The notes below the pieces were generated by a model that was not told where the DNA came from, did not search any database, and worked only from the letters and a program-made list of their open reading frames with translations. 64,000 nt of DNA from JANXQE01 sp035651635 (lineage in GTDB: Bacteria > Verrucomicrobiota > Verrucomicrobiia > Limisphaerales > UBA8199). Positions within the stretch are counted from its first letter, which is position 1, and the number at the start of each line of letters is the position of its first letter. The stretch lies in the NCBI GenBank assembly GCA_035651635.1, contig DASRFK010000097.1, positions 27,304 to 91,303 of the forward strand, in the 5' to 3' direction. Below, piece by piece: positions 1 through 8,904 of the stretch. A program made the position numbers and the translations under genes.

Positions 1-477
1 GCCAGCAAGCTCAATTCCCCGGTGACCGAGTTGGAAAAGAGAATTGAAGCGCTACTGGCCCATCAAAAGGAACTGGAGAAACGTTTCGATGCGGCGCAGC
101 AAGAGCAGGCGGCTGAAATGGCGCGTGGCCTTAAAAGCAAAGTGCAGAATCTCGGGTCGGTGCAGGCCGTGGTCGAAAACCTCGGAGCCGGGGACGCTGA
201 CCACTTGCAAAAGGTGGTTGATTCGTTGAAAGGGCAGTTTAACGGCGTGATTGTTTTAGGAAGCAGCTCCAACGGTGCGGTTTCACTGGTGGCGGCGGTT
301 TCGTCGGCCTTTACGTCGAAAATTCAGGCCGGGAAAATCATTCAACAGATTGCGCCACTAGTAGGCGGCAAGGGCGGGGGCCGCCCGGATAATGCGCGCG
401 GCGGCGGGAAAGAAGTTGCCAGGTTGGACGAAGCGTTGGCTCGGGCGCGTGGGCTAATCAGGGCGGCCTGTCCGTGA
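1..477 (+). CDS. alaS: Alanine--tRNA ligase, C-terminal end (partial at window edge)
   Basis: The frame is open from base 1 to the stop at 475-477, so this is the 3' end of a gene that begins outside the window. The visible 158 residues contain an alpha-helical charged stretch followed by the DHHA1-type C-terminal domain of alanyl-tRNA synthetase. The signature GGKGGGRPDNARGGGK lies near the end and is typical of AlaRS and its relatives. The full enzyme charges tRNA-Ala in the cytoplasm; the catalytic and editing domains are outside the window. A free-standing DHHA1 protein cannot be strictly excluded, but the coiled region before it fits AlaRS. Confidence 0.93.
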   Translation, partial: ASKLNSPVTELEKRIEALLAHQKELEKRFDAAQQEQAAEMARGLKSKVQNLGSVQAVVENLGAGDADHLQKVVDSLKGQFNGVIVLGSSSNGAVSLVAAVSSAFTSKIQAGKIIQQIAPLVGGKGGGRPDNARGGGKEVARLDEALARARGLIRAACP

Positions 478-511
478 TTTGTACGCTGAGGTTTGGCGCG
501 GCGCGTTTGTT

Positions 512-1324
512 TTATTGGCCCTGAGGCGGCCGGCCGCTGCCAAAGCGCTTCATCATGCTCTGCTGCATCATTGATTGCATGCTGTCGTACTTGGTGGCGT
601 CACTTGGTGGTTCGAAAAGATCGGCCGCGGGCTTGGAAAAGCTGACGTCGCGGAACAACATGGTCGTTTTGTGGCCGCCTTCGGACTGCTCAATTCTGAC
701 CGGGAACTTCTTTAAATCGGTGGCATTCCACACAAAAGATTCGTGCTTGTTCCCCTCTTTGTCGGTAACGACGGTTTTGTTTTTGACGCACTCATGGCCA
801 TCGACGGTTTCTTTTCCGAGTTCGGTGACCTCAACTTTGAAATCGCTCGACGGCGCGGCGGCTTCCTGCTCGGGCAATTGCGTTTCCAGATAGGCCTGCA
901 TGCCGGGGTAGATTTGGTAGGCAACTTTCTTGTCCGGGCGCGAAATAACAATGGTTTTGTCCATGCCGATGCCTTTCATTTGCATGGCGGCTTGAGGGGA
1001 CATCATTCCGCCCTTGATTTGGGACATATCCATTTCAAAGCGGGATTTGCCCTGGTCGAAGCAGATCTTGCCAGGCATGGTCATGGTTTCAGAGCTCTGG
1101 CCACCGGCGGATTGGAGCTCGAGATTGGCCGAAAAGGACGTGTTATCGCCAAAAAGCTTGGCCGTGCTGCCGCTCAAGCCGGGACCCGGCGGAGGGCCGC
1201 CCATGCCCATCCCACCCGGCCGGCCTGGTTGAGCCTGGAGAGCAGCAGTGAGGCTGAGAACCGATACGAAGGCGAAGATGAAGAGTTTCATTGGGTTATG
1301 GGCGGGTGTTTTTTGAGTTTTCAT
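512..1324 (-). CDS. Exported protein of unknown function, DUF4412/LolA-like
   Basis: The protein has 270 residues. A hydrophobic signal (KLFIFAFVSVLSLTAALQA) ends near residue 32 and is followed by a Gly/Pro/Met-rich linker. The rest is a beta-rich domain with alternating short strands (FSANLELQS, KSRFEMDMS, HECVKNKTVV) that resembles exported DUF4412 or LolA-fold proteins. Another ATG at 1291 gives a more usual signal-peptide length; the upstream ATG has AGG a few bases before it, so the start is open. It runs tail to tail with alaS and is probably periplasmic. The fold assignment is inference and no partner is evident. Confidence 0.7.
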   Translation of the reverse strand: MKTQKTPAHNPMKLFIFAFVSVLSLTAALQAQPGRPGGMGMGGPPPGPGLSGSTAKLFGDNTSFSANLELQSAGGQSSETMTMPGKICFDQGKSRFEMDMSQIKGGMMSPQAAMQMKGIGMDKTIVISRPDKKVAYQIYPGMQAYLETQLPEQEAAAPSSDFKVEVTELGKETVDGHECVKNKTVVTDKEGNKHESFVWNATDLKKFPVRIEQSEGGHKTTMLFRDVSFSKPAADLFEPPSDATKYDSMQSMMQQSMMKRFGSGRPPQGQ

Positions 1325-1600
1325 TTACCTAGCAGAAGCTCAGGCCTTTTTCCAGGTGAATTGTGTTCCGAGAGCTGGAGAAATAGCTTTTGGGGCAATC
1401 ACCCCATTTTTTGAGGCCAGACCGTGTGGCACAGGGAAAGGAACTTAGCGCCAATGTGCGTCTAAGCGGCAGAACAGTAAATCCTGGCGGCCTGCGTGTG
1501 TGCGCGGCCGCTTTTTTTTTGATGGGAGTGGTGAACCGTGCGCTGCCACTCGACCGGCAGGTAAAGCGTGTGGCGGGATAGGAGCGGACAACTGCAATTC

Positions 1601-2188
1601 TTAGTTTTTAACTCTTAATTGCCGGGGCGGCCTTGGCTTTGGGAGATCTTCGAACAGAGTCCACGCACGTTCAAGATCGCCGGCCTCAAGGGCTGCGAGC
1701 GCTGCCTGCTTGACCTGTAGTGCGGTGCCCGCAGGATGAAACTGGTTCCAGCGCTCCTCCAGAAACTTGTAATCAACGAGTTCGGTCCGGAACGAAGCGG
1801 CCAACTGTGGACCGGTGAGTTCGGTTTCGTTTGCAAGTTGGCGAATCAGTCCTTTCATTGCAGACAAAGGGATGCGCATTTGGGCGGCCAATGCGCTGGC
1901 CGCCGGCGACTCGTTCGCTGCCGCGAAATCCAGGCGCGCAGTACCGTCGATTTCCAACACGCGCTCGGCGGCAGCGGCGATGTTCGGAAGTGAGAGCTGA
2001 GCGGCGATGAGAGAATAAGCGGGATAGCGGGTGCGATCGATGGTGCGTTTGGCGGCCGGTTTCTGTCCCAAGATTCCTGCCGACGCTTTTGCCACAGTCT
2101 GCGACTGCACGTGGGCACTCGCGAAGGCTGTGAATCCGATGCCCAGGACGTACCAGATCCCAGGCGCGCACAATGACCTGAAATTCAC
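1601..2188 (-). CDS. Exported protein of unknown function
   Basis: The protein has 195 residues. It opens with a plausible signal peptide (hydrophobic residues about 9-25, then AHVQSQ). The mature part is Ala-rich and probably helical, with no motif I recognise. It ends in a basic, Pro-rich tail (PKPRPPRQLRVKN). It stands alone between another exported protein and a MITE-like repeat. The 276 bases between it and the preceding gene contain no convincing gene. The call rests on ORF length, the signal peptide and the absence of a better frame. Confidence 0.55.
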   Translation of the reverse strand: MNFRSLCAPGIWYVLGIGFTAFASAHVQSQTVAKASAGILGQKPAAKRTIDRTRYPAYSLIAAQLSLPNIAAAAERVLEIDGTARLDFAAANESPAASALAAQMRIPLSAMKGLIRQLANETELTGPQLAASFRTELVDYKFLEERWNQFHPAGTALQVKQAALAALEAGDLERAWTLFEDLPKPRPPRQLRVKN

Positions 2189-2254
2189 CCGGACCTACTT
2201 CTTGCATTTAAGACTTTTGCGCCATGGGGTTTACGCCTCTTTCAGGGATAGGAG

Positions 2255-2517
2255 GAGTCCTAAGACGTGTTAAAAATGCCGACTTGGGGTCGGCGTCTGA
2301 CGTTCGGAGTCCCGCCTTTAGGCGGCTAAAGCCGGGACTCCAAACCGACTCCAAACGGGGCCGGTCCGGATTTCAGGCCTCCCACAACTGGAACAACAGG
2401 AGATCTTGCGTGCGCTCTTTTGTGGATCATACCGGCTAAAGCCGGGACTCCAAACTGGGGCGGGCACCGCCTGAAGGCGGGACTCCAAACCGAATTCTAG
2501 AACACGCTCCTAGGCTC
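2255..2517. repeat. MITE-like palindromic element, copy 1
   Basis: The ends are imperfect inverted repeats: the left end reads CCTAAGACGTGTTAAAAATG and the right end, read backwards, CCTAGGAGCGTGTTCTAGAA. Inside lie hairpins made of GGAGTCCCGCCTTTAGGCGG and its counterpart CCGGCTAAAGCCGGGACTCC; one complete hairpin spans 2306-2341. The same modules recur at 37.8 kb and 63.8 kb. No transposase is encoded. It fills the gap between the 1601-2188 gene and pckG. Confidence 0.7.
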
Positions 2518-2567
2518 TGAGCTGGAGAGCGGGATTCGACCAAATCGCCTGGCGAAAAGGGCGCCCG

Positions 2568-4349
2568 TTAGAGGCGGGCCATCAGTAGCTCTCGTTGGAA
2601 TATGAGTTCCTTGGGCAGATGCGAGTAAAGCTGCATAAAGAGATCTTCCTGGCTCAGGAGCTCCCGTCGCCACTCATCGTTCTTAATGGTTTGAACGGCG
2701 TCAAACTGACGGGTGCTGAAGTTGGTCATGCCATTGAGGTCGAAGGTCTGCGGGTTGGGCACCCAGCCGAGGGCAGTTTCCTGGGCATCGACGCGGCCGC
2801 GGCAGCGGTCGATCATCCATTTGAGAACACGCATGTTTTCGCCAAAGCCGGGCCAGAGGTATTCGCCCTGGTCGCCTTTGCGGAACCAATTGACGTGGAA
2901 GATGCGCGGCGGGTGCTTAATCAGGCGGTGCATGTTGATCCAATGGCGGAAATAATCACCCATGTGGTAGCCGCAGAACGGCAGCATCGCCAGGGGATCG
3001 CGCCGGACCTGGCCCGTGCTGCCGGTGGAGGCGGCGGTGGTTTCGGATCCCATCGTGGCGCCGATGTAAACGCCATGGACCCAGTTAAACGCCTGATAGA
3101 CCAGGGGCATGGTATTGGCGCGCCGCCCTCCGAAAATTATGGCGCTGATCGGCACGCCGGCCGGATCGTTGGCTTCAGGCGCCAGGACTGGATTGTTGGC
3201 CATGGGCGTGGTGAAACGGCTGTTGGGGTGGGCCGCTTTTTCCCGCGATTCAGGCGTCCATTTATTGCCTTTCCAGTCGAGGCACTGCTGCGGGACCGGA
3301 CCGTCTTTGCCTTCCCACCACACGTCCAGGTCGGGCGTGAGGGCGACGTTCGTATAAATGGTGTCGCGGGAAATCATTCGCACGGCGTTGGGATTGGATC
3401 TGGAATTAGTGCCGGGCACGACACCGAAATAGCCGGCCTCGGGATTAATCGCGTAAAGTTGGCCATCAGCGCCGGGTTTCATCCAGGCGATATCGTCCCC
3501 GATCGTAGTGACTTTCCAGCCCTCGAAATGAGCCGGAGGTACGAGCATGGCGAAGTTGGTCTTACCACAAGCACTGGGAAAGGCGGCGGCGACATAGGTC
3601 TTTTCTCCCGTGGGCGATTCAATGCACAAGATCAGCATGTGCTCGGCAAACCATCCCTCTTGCCGCCCTAAATAAGAGCCGATGCGCAGCGCCAGGCATT
3701 TTTTGCCTAAAAGCACATTGCCGCCGTAATTCGAACCGACCGAGATGATGGAGTTGTCCTGGGGAAAATGGGCGATAAACCGCCGGTCGGGGTTAATGTC
3801 GAGCATGCAATGCAGGCCGCGATTAAACTCGTCACTACTGCCGAGTTGCTCGTAGGCGATGTTGCCCATGCGGGTCATAACACCCATGCTCAAGACGACG
3901 TAAATGGAATCGGTCAGTTCGACACCGACTTTGCAAAGAGGCGAACCCGGAGGCCCCATCAAGTAGGGCACAACATAGAGCGTGCGACCGCGCATCGCGC
4001 CGGCGCTGAAGCCGCGCAGCTTTTGGTACATTTCCTTGGGCGCCATCCAATTATTGGTGGGGCCGGCCTCTTCCTGATCGACGGTGCAGATAAAAGTGGA
4101 TTGCTCGACGCGGGCGACATCATTGGGATTGGAGCGGTGGTAATAACAGCCGGGCAGTTTCTGTTCATTGAGCTGAATAAGAACACCTTCGTTCACGGCG
4201 TGCTGGGTCAGGGCCTTGGTTTCGGCCTGCGAGCCATTGCACCAGAAGATCTGGCTGGGGTTGCACAGATTTGCCATTTCCTGGACCCAGGCCAGGATGG
4301 CGCGGTTGCTGGTGTTGCAGGCGCCGAAGGCTTCTTTAGTCATAATCAC
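2568..4349 (-). CDS. pckG: Phosphoenolpyruvate carboxykinase (GTP)
   Basis: A cytoplasmic enzyme that interconverts oxaloacetate and GTP with PEP, CO2 and GDP, the first committed step of gluconeogenesis. The 593 residues match the usual length of GTP-type PEPCK. Visible motifs are AGPTNNWM (about residue 96), YGGNVLLGKKCLALRI, the family P-loop FPSACGKTNF near residue 258, GDDIAWM, and NWFRKGDQGEYLWPGFGEN near the C-terminus. The ORF opens at a GTG at 4349; an ATG two codons later (4343) is equally possible. It is monocistronic, with no partner gene adjacent. Confidence 0.97.
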   Translation of the reverse strand: MIMTKEAFGACNTSNRAILAWVQEMANLCNPSQIFWCNGSQAETKALTQHAVNEGVLIQLNEQKLPGCYYHRSNPNDVARVEQSTFICTVDQEEAGPTNNWMAPKEMYQKLRGFSAGAMRGRTLYVVPYLMGPPGSPLCKVGVELTDSIYVVLSMGVMTRMGNIAYEQLGSSDEFNRGLHCMLDINPDRRFIAHFPQDNSIISVGSNYGGNVLLGKKCLALRIGSYLGRQEGWFAEHMLILCIESPTGEKTYVAAAFPSACGKTNFAMLVPPAHFEGWKVTTIGDDIAWMKPGADGQLYAINPEAGYFGVVPGTNSRSNPNAVRMISRDTIYTNVALTPDLDVWWEGKDGPVPQQCLDWKGNKWTPESREKAAHPNSRFTTPMANNPVLAPEANDPAGVPISAIIFGGRRANTMPLVYQAFNWVHGVYIGATMGSETTAASTGSTGQVRRDPLAMLPFCGYHMGDYFRHWINMHRLIKHPPRIFHVNWFRKGDQGEYLWPGFGENMRVLKWMIDRCRGRVDAQETALGWVPNPQTFDLNGMTNFSTRQFDAVQTIKNDEWRRELLSQEDLFMQLYSHLPKELIFQRELLMARL

Positions 4350-4633
4350 AAATTCAGTACGACGATGGTGGGATCAGCTGATGCCCGCGGCGCAGAAGTT
4401 TCGATTTCATGAACACTGTAACGGTCTGGTTCGGTCTGCTGCTGCGGCTCTCGATGCCTGCTATAACTTAGGCCCAACCGCCTTTCAATCCAGTAGATGT
4501 ATTTCGCAAGAAACGAGAAGTATTTGCCAATTCGAGATAAGCGACAGGCCTTTGCATGCCTAATCTGGAAGCATCGAGATTGAATTTATCCAGGAGAGGT
4601 GGGGATCATAATGCCGAATGGCCGTGTCTGAAG

Positions 4634-5173
4634 ATGAAAGCTAAGTTTGTCTGCAAATCCCCACCGGGTTCGGAGGCGACGGCTTCGGTTGAGGGACCCG
4701 GGCCGCAAAAATGTTCGAGCAGCCGGCCAGTGCCGACCCCCAAGCAGATCCTGGTGCCGATTGATTTTTCCGAGTGCTCCGCCTCCGCCCTGGATTATGC
4801 GCTGATGCTGGCCAGAAACTTCCACGCCCGACTCGTTCTGCTGCAGGTGGTTGAACCGGCGGTTTACCCGGACAGTTATTTGATGGCGCCAACAACCATG
4901 GAGGAGACCAACAATAATCTCATGACGGCAAGCCGCGAACGGCTGGCGGCCGTGCGACAACAACCGGCGCTGCAAGGCATTGCCGTCGAGCTTTTGGTCA
5001 GGATGGGCCGGGCGCAGTCGGAGATCCCGGACACGGCCAAAGCGACGGGAAGTGATTTGATTGTAATGGGGACGCACGGGCATGGCGGGCTTAAACACGC
5101 CTTGCTCGGCGGCACGGCAGAGCGGGTGATCAGGCACTCGCATTGTCCGGTTCTGACGGTGCGGGGCCCATAA
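4634..5173 (+). CDS. Universal stress protein, UspA family
   Basis: A single-domain Usp of about 179 residues. After a 35-40 residue unstructured N-terminus come the first strand KQILVPIDFSECS and the nucleotide-binding segment VMGTHGHGGLKHALLGGTAE, close to the G-2X-G-9X-G-S/T motif of ATP-binding Usps, though the S/T position is Gly. It ends with HCPVLTV. The frame is open from 4556, but ATG 4634 is the best start. A strong AGGAGAGG (4592-4599) precedes a 6-codon ORF (4611-4631) ending just before this ATG, so translation may be coupled. The gene lies upstream of a metal ATPase in the same orientation. Confidence 0.9.
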   Translation: MKAKFVCKSPPGSEATASVEGPGPQKCSSSRPVPTPKQILVPIDFSECSASALDYALMLARNFHARLVLLQVVEPAVYPDSYLMAPTTMEETNNNLMTASRERLAAVRQQPALQGIAVELLVRMGRAQSEIPDTAKATGSDLIVMGTHGHGGLKHALLGGTAERVIRHSHCPVLTVRGP

Positions 5174-5382
5174 GGTCAAGCGACTGCAGCGATCGGATTA
5201 CCAGCGAGGGCCGGGCGAGTTTCACATTCGCTTCCTGGTCCTCTTGCTCCAGGCGGTCGCAACAGAATCAGCTGAGCAAGACGACGAGGAGGAGGAGGAT
5301 TACCTGGCCGTCGTCCATAGGGCGCCATCGTCCCCGCGGCGGCGGGGCGCCTATTTCATAGCGTTAAGGAGGCATTCGCGGT

Positions 5383-5424
5383 ATGTTCTGCCAGCGAAAG
5401 CATGAATCCTCCCGCAGGAGCTAA
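5383..5424 (+). CDS. Possible 13-residue leader peptide of the metal ATPase gene
   Basis: The strongest Shine-Dalgarno here (AAGGAGG, 5366-5372) is 10 bases before ATG 5383, not before the ATPase start at 5402. From 5383 a 13-codon ORF (MFCQRKHESSRRS) runs to TAA at 5422-5424 and overlaps the first codons of the ATPase in another frame. Cys and His in so short a peptide are suggestive next to a metal pump. This is inference; the ATG may simply be unused. Confidence 0.3.
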   Translation: MFCQRKHESSRRS

Positions 5425-7726
5425 GTCGGCGGAACACCCATTCGACCCGACGCATTGTCTGGCACGTTCGGTGGCTAAAGCCCTCGAGGAAGAACCTTCG
5501 TTGGAGGCTGTTACTATTGATCGGGCGCATAAGACAATCTCGGTGGCCACGATCGGCCGGACTGATCCCCCCAAGGTTGCCGAGAGAATCAGTTCGTCGC
5601 TGCGGGTGGCCCAGGAAACTCAGGCTGAGCGGGGGTGCACCCTGCTGGCGGGAGTTGGCGAGTGCCGCAGTTGCGTTCAGCCTTTGGCCGAAAGCGAGCG
5701 GGGACGAATCACTATCCAACACCAGGGCGCTAAAACGACAATCGCCCGGGTCACGTGTCCGACGGCCCCGAAGTTCTGGCGTTGGAACGACCTTCCCTGG
5801 CCCAAAGTCGTGCAACGGGATGTCGAGTTCCTTGAACACATCGAGGAATTGGACGAGTGGAAGCCGCAATTAGCCGCGGCAATTGTCTGCGGGTTATTGG
5901 GGTTAAGCGCCGTGTTGTTTCGGACCAATCCGGCCGTTTCCTCCGCGGCGTTTGCTTTGGCTTACCTGGCCGGGGGCTGGTACACGGCGCAAGAGGCTTG
6001 GGAACGGCTCCGGAAACGCACCGTCGACGTTCATTTCCTCATGCTCGCCGTCGCCCTTGGCAGCGCCAGCATTGGCGCGTTGGGCGAAGGGGCGACTTTG
6101 CTCTTTTTGTTTTCGCTCTCGGGAGCCCTCGAGCACTTTGCTTTGGGCCGCACCCAGCGGGAGATTCGAGCGCTATTCCACACGGCGCCAAAATCGGCGA
6201 CGGTGCTGGATGAAGCAGGTCAGGAGCGAGAAGTGGCGGTGGAAGAGCTGGTGCCCGGGATGCGCTTGCTGATCAAGCCAGGAGCCCAGTTTCCCGTGGA
6301 TGCCGAGGTGGCCAAAGGCCAGAGCGCCAGCGACGAATCGAATCTGACCGGAGAGGCGACTCCGGTCGAGAAGCGGGTTGGAGATGGGGTGCTGGCGGGG
6401 ACAATGAATCTGTGGGGCGCGATCGAGGCGATTGTGCTGCGGCCGGTGTCGGAGAGCTCGTTGCAAAAGATCATCAAACTGATCAAAGAGGCTCAACAAC
6501 AAAAAGCCCCGGCGCAACAATTCACGGATAAATTCGGCAGCGCTTACACGTACTGTGTCCTGGGACTTTCGGTGGCAATGTTTTTTGTGTGGTGGCTGGT
6601 GTTGGGTCAGGCGCCCTTTGCGCGCCAGGGCCAAGCGCACAGTGCCTTCTATCATGCGATGACGCTGCTGGTGGTGGCTTCGCCTTGCGCGCTGGTGCTT
6701 TCGATACCTTCGGCGGTCCTGGCGGCAATTGCCTGGAGCGCCCGCCATGGAATTCTGTTTCGTGGCGGTGCTGCGGTCGAAAAGCTCGCCGGCATCGATA
6801 CGGTGGCGTTGGATAAGACCGGAACGCTGACGACTGGCGAGTTGCGTGTTCAAACGTTGGAGAGCTTTCCGCCCGGCCGTCAGCATGAACTGGCGTGCCT
6901 GGCGTACTCGATGGAACGGCTCTCGACCCATCCCCTGGCGCGGGCAATTACGCGCTATGGTAAGCGACAGGGGTTTGAACCGGTGCCGTTGGAGAAATTC
7001 GAGTCGGTCACCGGCCATGGGTTGCGTGCGTTTTGTCGCGGAGCCGAATGCAGGGTTGGCAGACGTGAATGGGTCAACGCGGGTAATGGGCAGCTTGCGC
7101 AGGCCGCAATGGTGGCGCTCGCGGATGCCGGTCTTTCTGAAATCTGGGTCTCCTGGAGCGACGTTGCCGGACGGATTGTTCTGCGCGACGATGTGCGCGC
7201 CCAGGCTAAAGGGGTCCTGGACGAATTACGCAGGGAAGGGCTGCGGACCATGGTGCTAACCGGCGACCGCCAAAGCAGCGCCGATCATTTGCGAACCCAG
7301 CTGCACGTCGATGAGGTGCGGGCGGAATTAAAGCCGGAGGAGAAGTTGTCGGCGATTCACAAACTCATCAAAGAAGGGCGTAGGGTGGCAATGATTGGGG
7401 ATGGGGTGAATGACGCTCCGAGCCTGGCGGCGGCGCAGGTCGGGGTGGCCATGGGCGCGCGCGGCTCCGATGCGGCGCTGGAGCAGGCGGATGTCGTGCT
7501 CATGCACGACCGCCTCGAGAATTTCCTGGCTGCTTTCCGCCTGAGCCAGCGTGCCCGGCGAGTGATCCGGCAGAATCTGGTCATTTCGCTCGGGACGGTC
7601 GTGATCCTGGTCACGCTGGCCTTGCTGGGAAGCATTCCACTGACGGTCGGAGTTGTTGGGCACGAAGGCAGCACGGTCATTGTAGTGATGAACAGCTTGC
7701 GACTCCTGTTCTCCAGGTCCGAATAG
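5402..7726 (+). CDS. P1B-type metal-transporting ATPase, P1B-4 (Co/Zn-type) signature
   Basis: An inner-membrane pump of 774 residues. The N-terminus is a degenerate heavy-metal-associated domain (one Cys at residue 19 where CxxC is normal), followed by a CxxC pair near residues 88-91. Catalytic motifs are NLTGEATPVEK in the actuator domain, SPC in the sixth membrane helix (about 427), DKTGTLT with the phosphorylated Asp (about 471), THPLARAI, GDGVNDAP (about 666), and HEGST in the last helix (about 755). SPC together with HEGST defines subgroup P1B-4, whose members export Co2+, Zn2+, Ni2+ or Fe2+. That subgroup assignment rests on known family rules. No metal-responsive regulator gene is adjacent. 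Confidence 0.95.
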   Translation: MNPPAGAKSAEHPFDPTHCLARSVAKALEEEPSLEAVTIDRAHKTISVATIGRTDPPKVAERISSSLRVAQETQAERGCTLLAGVGECRSCVQPLAESERGRITIQHQGAKTTIARVTCPTAPKFWRWNDLPWPKVVQRDVEFLEHIEELDEWKPQLAAAIVCGLLGLSAVLFRTNPAVSSAAFALAYLAGGWYTAQEAWERLRKRTVDVHFLMLAVALGSASIGALGEGATLLFLFSLSGALEHFALGRTQREIRALFHTAPKSATVLDEAGQEREVAVEELVPGMRLLIKPGAQFPVDAEVAKGQSASDESNLTGEATPVEKRVGDGVLAGTMNLWGAIEAIVLRPVSESSLQKIIKLIKEAQQQKAPAQQFTDKFGSAYTYCVLGLSVAMFFVWWLVLGQAPFARQGQAHSAFYHAMTLLVVASPCALVLSIPSAVLAAIAWSARHGILFRGGAAVEKLAGIDTVALDKTGTLTTGELRVQTLESFPPGRQHELACLAYSMERLSTHPLARAITRYGKRQGFEPVPLEKFESVTGHGLRAFCRGAECRVGRREWVNAGNGQLAQAAMVALADAGLSEIWVSWSDVAGRIVLRDDVRAQAKGVLDELRREGLRTMVLTGDRQSSADHLRTQLHVDEVRAELKPEEKLSAIHKLIKEGRRVAMIGDGVNDAPSLAAAQVGVAMGARGSDAALEQADVVLMHDRLENFLAAFRLSQRARRVIRQNLVISLGTVVILVTLALLGSIPLTVGVVGHEGSTVIVVMNSLRLLFSRSE

Positions 7727-8036
7727 GGCGTATAGGACCTCGAATCGGAAAGGCGGTCACAAACTTCCTGAAACAAAAGCGATTCCTGCCGGGTAGTCTC
7801 TTCAGAACATGATTACTATTGTGGCTGAAGATAATACGTTGGCGGCGGGCAAGGCTCCGCTTGAGCGCTCCGCGTTTCACCCGCAAAATCGTGCGCGCCA
7901 GATCGCGTCGCGATGGATCGCGCCTGCGGTGCCGCGGGTTTTGCCCGACGACGGACCGAACACCCGTCATTCTGCTCTGCATTGGCGCCGCGTTCCGCCG
8001 CCTTACTCGAACTCGCCAGCGTGTTCGGCTAAGGAA

Positions 8037-8165
8037 ATGATCTTCCTGGGCTTGCTGAGCGCCGCGGCTTTGCTGGCAATCGGGTATGGTTTTTGGTGCG
8101 GGATGGGGCTGGCGGGGAACTGGGAGCAATTCCAGGCGGGTATTGCGAAACTGATCCAGGCATGA
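8037..8165 (+). CDS. Possible 42-residue membrane protein in a 619-base gap
   Basis: The gap 7727-8345 has no convincing gene. The best candidate is this short frame, the C-terminal part of a longer open frame starting at 7809. It begins MIFLGLLSAAALLAIGYGFW, one clear transmembrane helix, and ends in an amphipathic stretch. AAGGAA sits immediately before the ATG, too close for a normal ribosome binding site. The upstream part of the longer frame is Arg/Pro-rich and looks like non-coding GC-rich DNA. Weakly supported. Confidence 0.25.
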   Translation: MIFLGLLSAAALLAIGYGFWCGMGLAGNWEQFQAGIAKLIQA

Positions 8166-8345
8166 GGATGAGAATGACCAACGAGCCAGCCGCCCGGACT
8201 GCCGCGACAGCCGAATGTCGCAAAACCATTGGCAAACACGACTAATCCAGCGCATGCGCAAATCTTTCAATACTGAATATGCAAGGGCTTTGCTTTCAGC
8301 GGCGTCCAAGAGGTAGACTGCGTTCGAATCAGGCGCGGCGAATCG

Positions 8346-8894
8346 ATGCCAGACCCGCAACAGTTCGAGGCGTTTATGGCGAAGTACCAAAACATGGTAT
8401 TTAGCACTGCCATGCGTTTATTGGTCAATCCGACGGAAGCCGAAGATGTTGCCCAGGAGGTTTTCCTTAAAGCGTACGAACGATTCGCCGATCTCAGCCA
8501 AAGTCCGACCGCCGGCGGCTGGCTGAAAACCGTGGCGACCAACATGAGCCTGAATCACCTGACCCGGTACCGGGCGCGCTGGAGCTTCTTTTCGGAGCTG
8601 GTCAAGAGCGGCGAAACCGAGGAAACCGACCCGATTGAATTTGCGGCGCCCGACACCTTCGCCCACGACCTCGAACAGGCCGACCGCCACAAAGTAGTGG
8701 AACAGGCGCTGCAAAAGCTGCCCCCGGCGCAACGCGTTCCCCTGGTTTTATTTCACCTCGAAGAACTGAGTTACGAGGAAATCGCGGCCAAGCTCAATGT
8801 TTCGCTGGGCAAAGTTAAAACGGATATTTTCCGGGCACGCGAAGCATTGCGTAAACGGCTCAGGACGCGGCGGGACGAGTTGATGCCCGGTTAG
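8346..8894 (+). CDS. ECF-type RNA polymerase sigma factor
   Basis: The protein has 182 residues, typical for an ECF sigma factor. Region 2 is visible at about 8-80 (FEAFMAKYQNMVFSTAMRLL, then EAEDVAQEVFLKAYERF and GGWLKTVATNMSLNHLTRYR). Region 4 lies at about 118-170 (LPPAQRVPLVLFHLEELSYE, EIAAKLNVSLGKVKTDIFRA) and forms the helix-turn-helix that reads the -35 element. A gene for a small membrane protein follows after 10 bases, so this is a sigma/anti-sigma pair with a third, larger membrane gene behind it. The target regulon is unknown. Confidence 0.95.
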   Translation: MPDPQQFEAFMAKYQNMVFSTAMRLLVNPTEAEDVAQEVFLKAYERFADLSQSPTAGGWLKTVATNMSLNHLTRYRARWSFFSELVKSGETEETDPIEFAAPDTFAHDLEQADRHKVVEQALQKLPPAQRVPLVLFHLEELSYEEIAAKLNVSLGKVKTDIFRAREALRKRLRTRRDELMPG

Positions 8895-8904
8895 AAAGTT
8901 CGAA

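Noticed and set aside
743..1414. 223-residue plus-strand frame antisense to the 512-1324 gene
   Set aside because: It is the mirror of a protein with a clear signal peptide and has no motif of its own.
1390..1581. 63-residue frame in the gap before the 1601-2188 gene
   Set aside because: Short, with a poly-T-derived Phe run, no ribosome site and no recognisable motif.
2224..2439. 71-residue frame inside the MITE-like element
   Set aside because: It is composed of the palindromic repeat units and differs between copies of the element.
7677..8390. 237-residue minus-strand frame across the 7.7-8.3 kb gap
   Set aside because: The product is Arg-rich, overlaps the ends of the ATPase and sigma genes, and looks like the usual shadow in GC-rich DNA.
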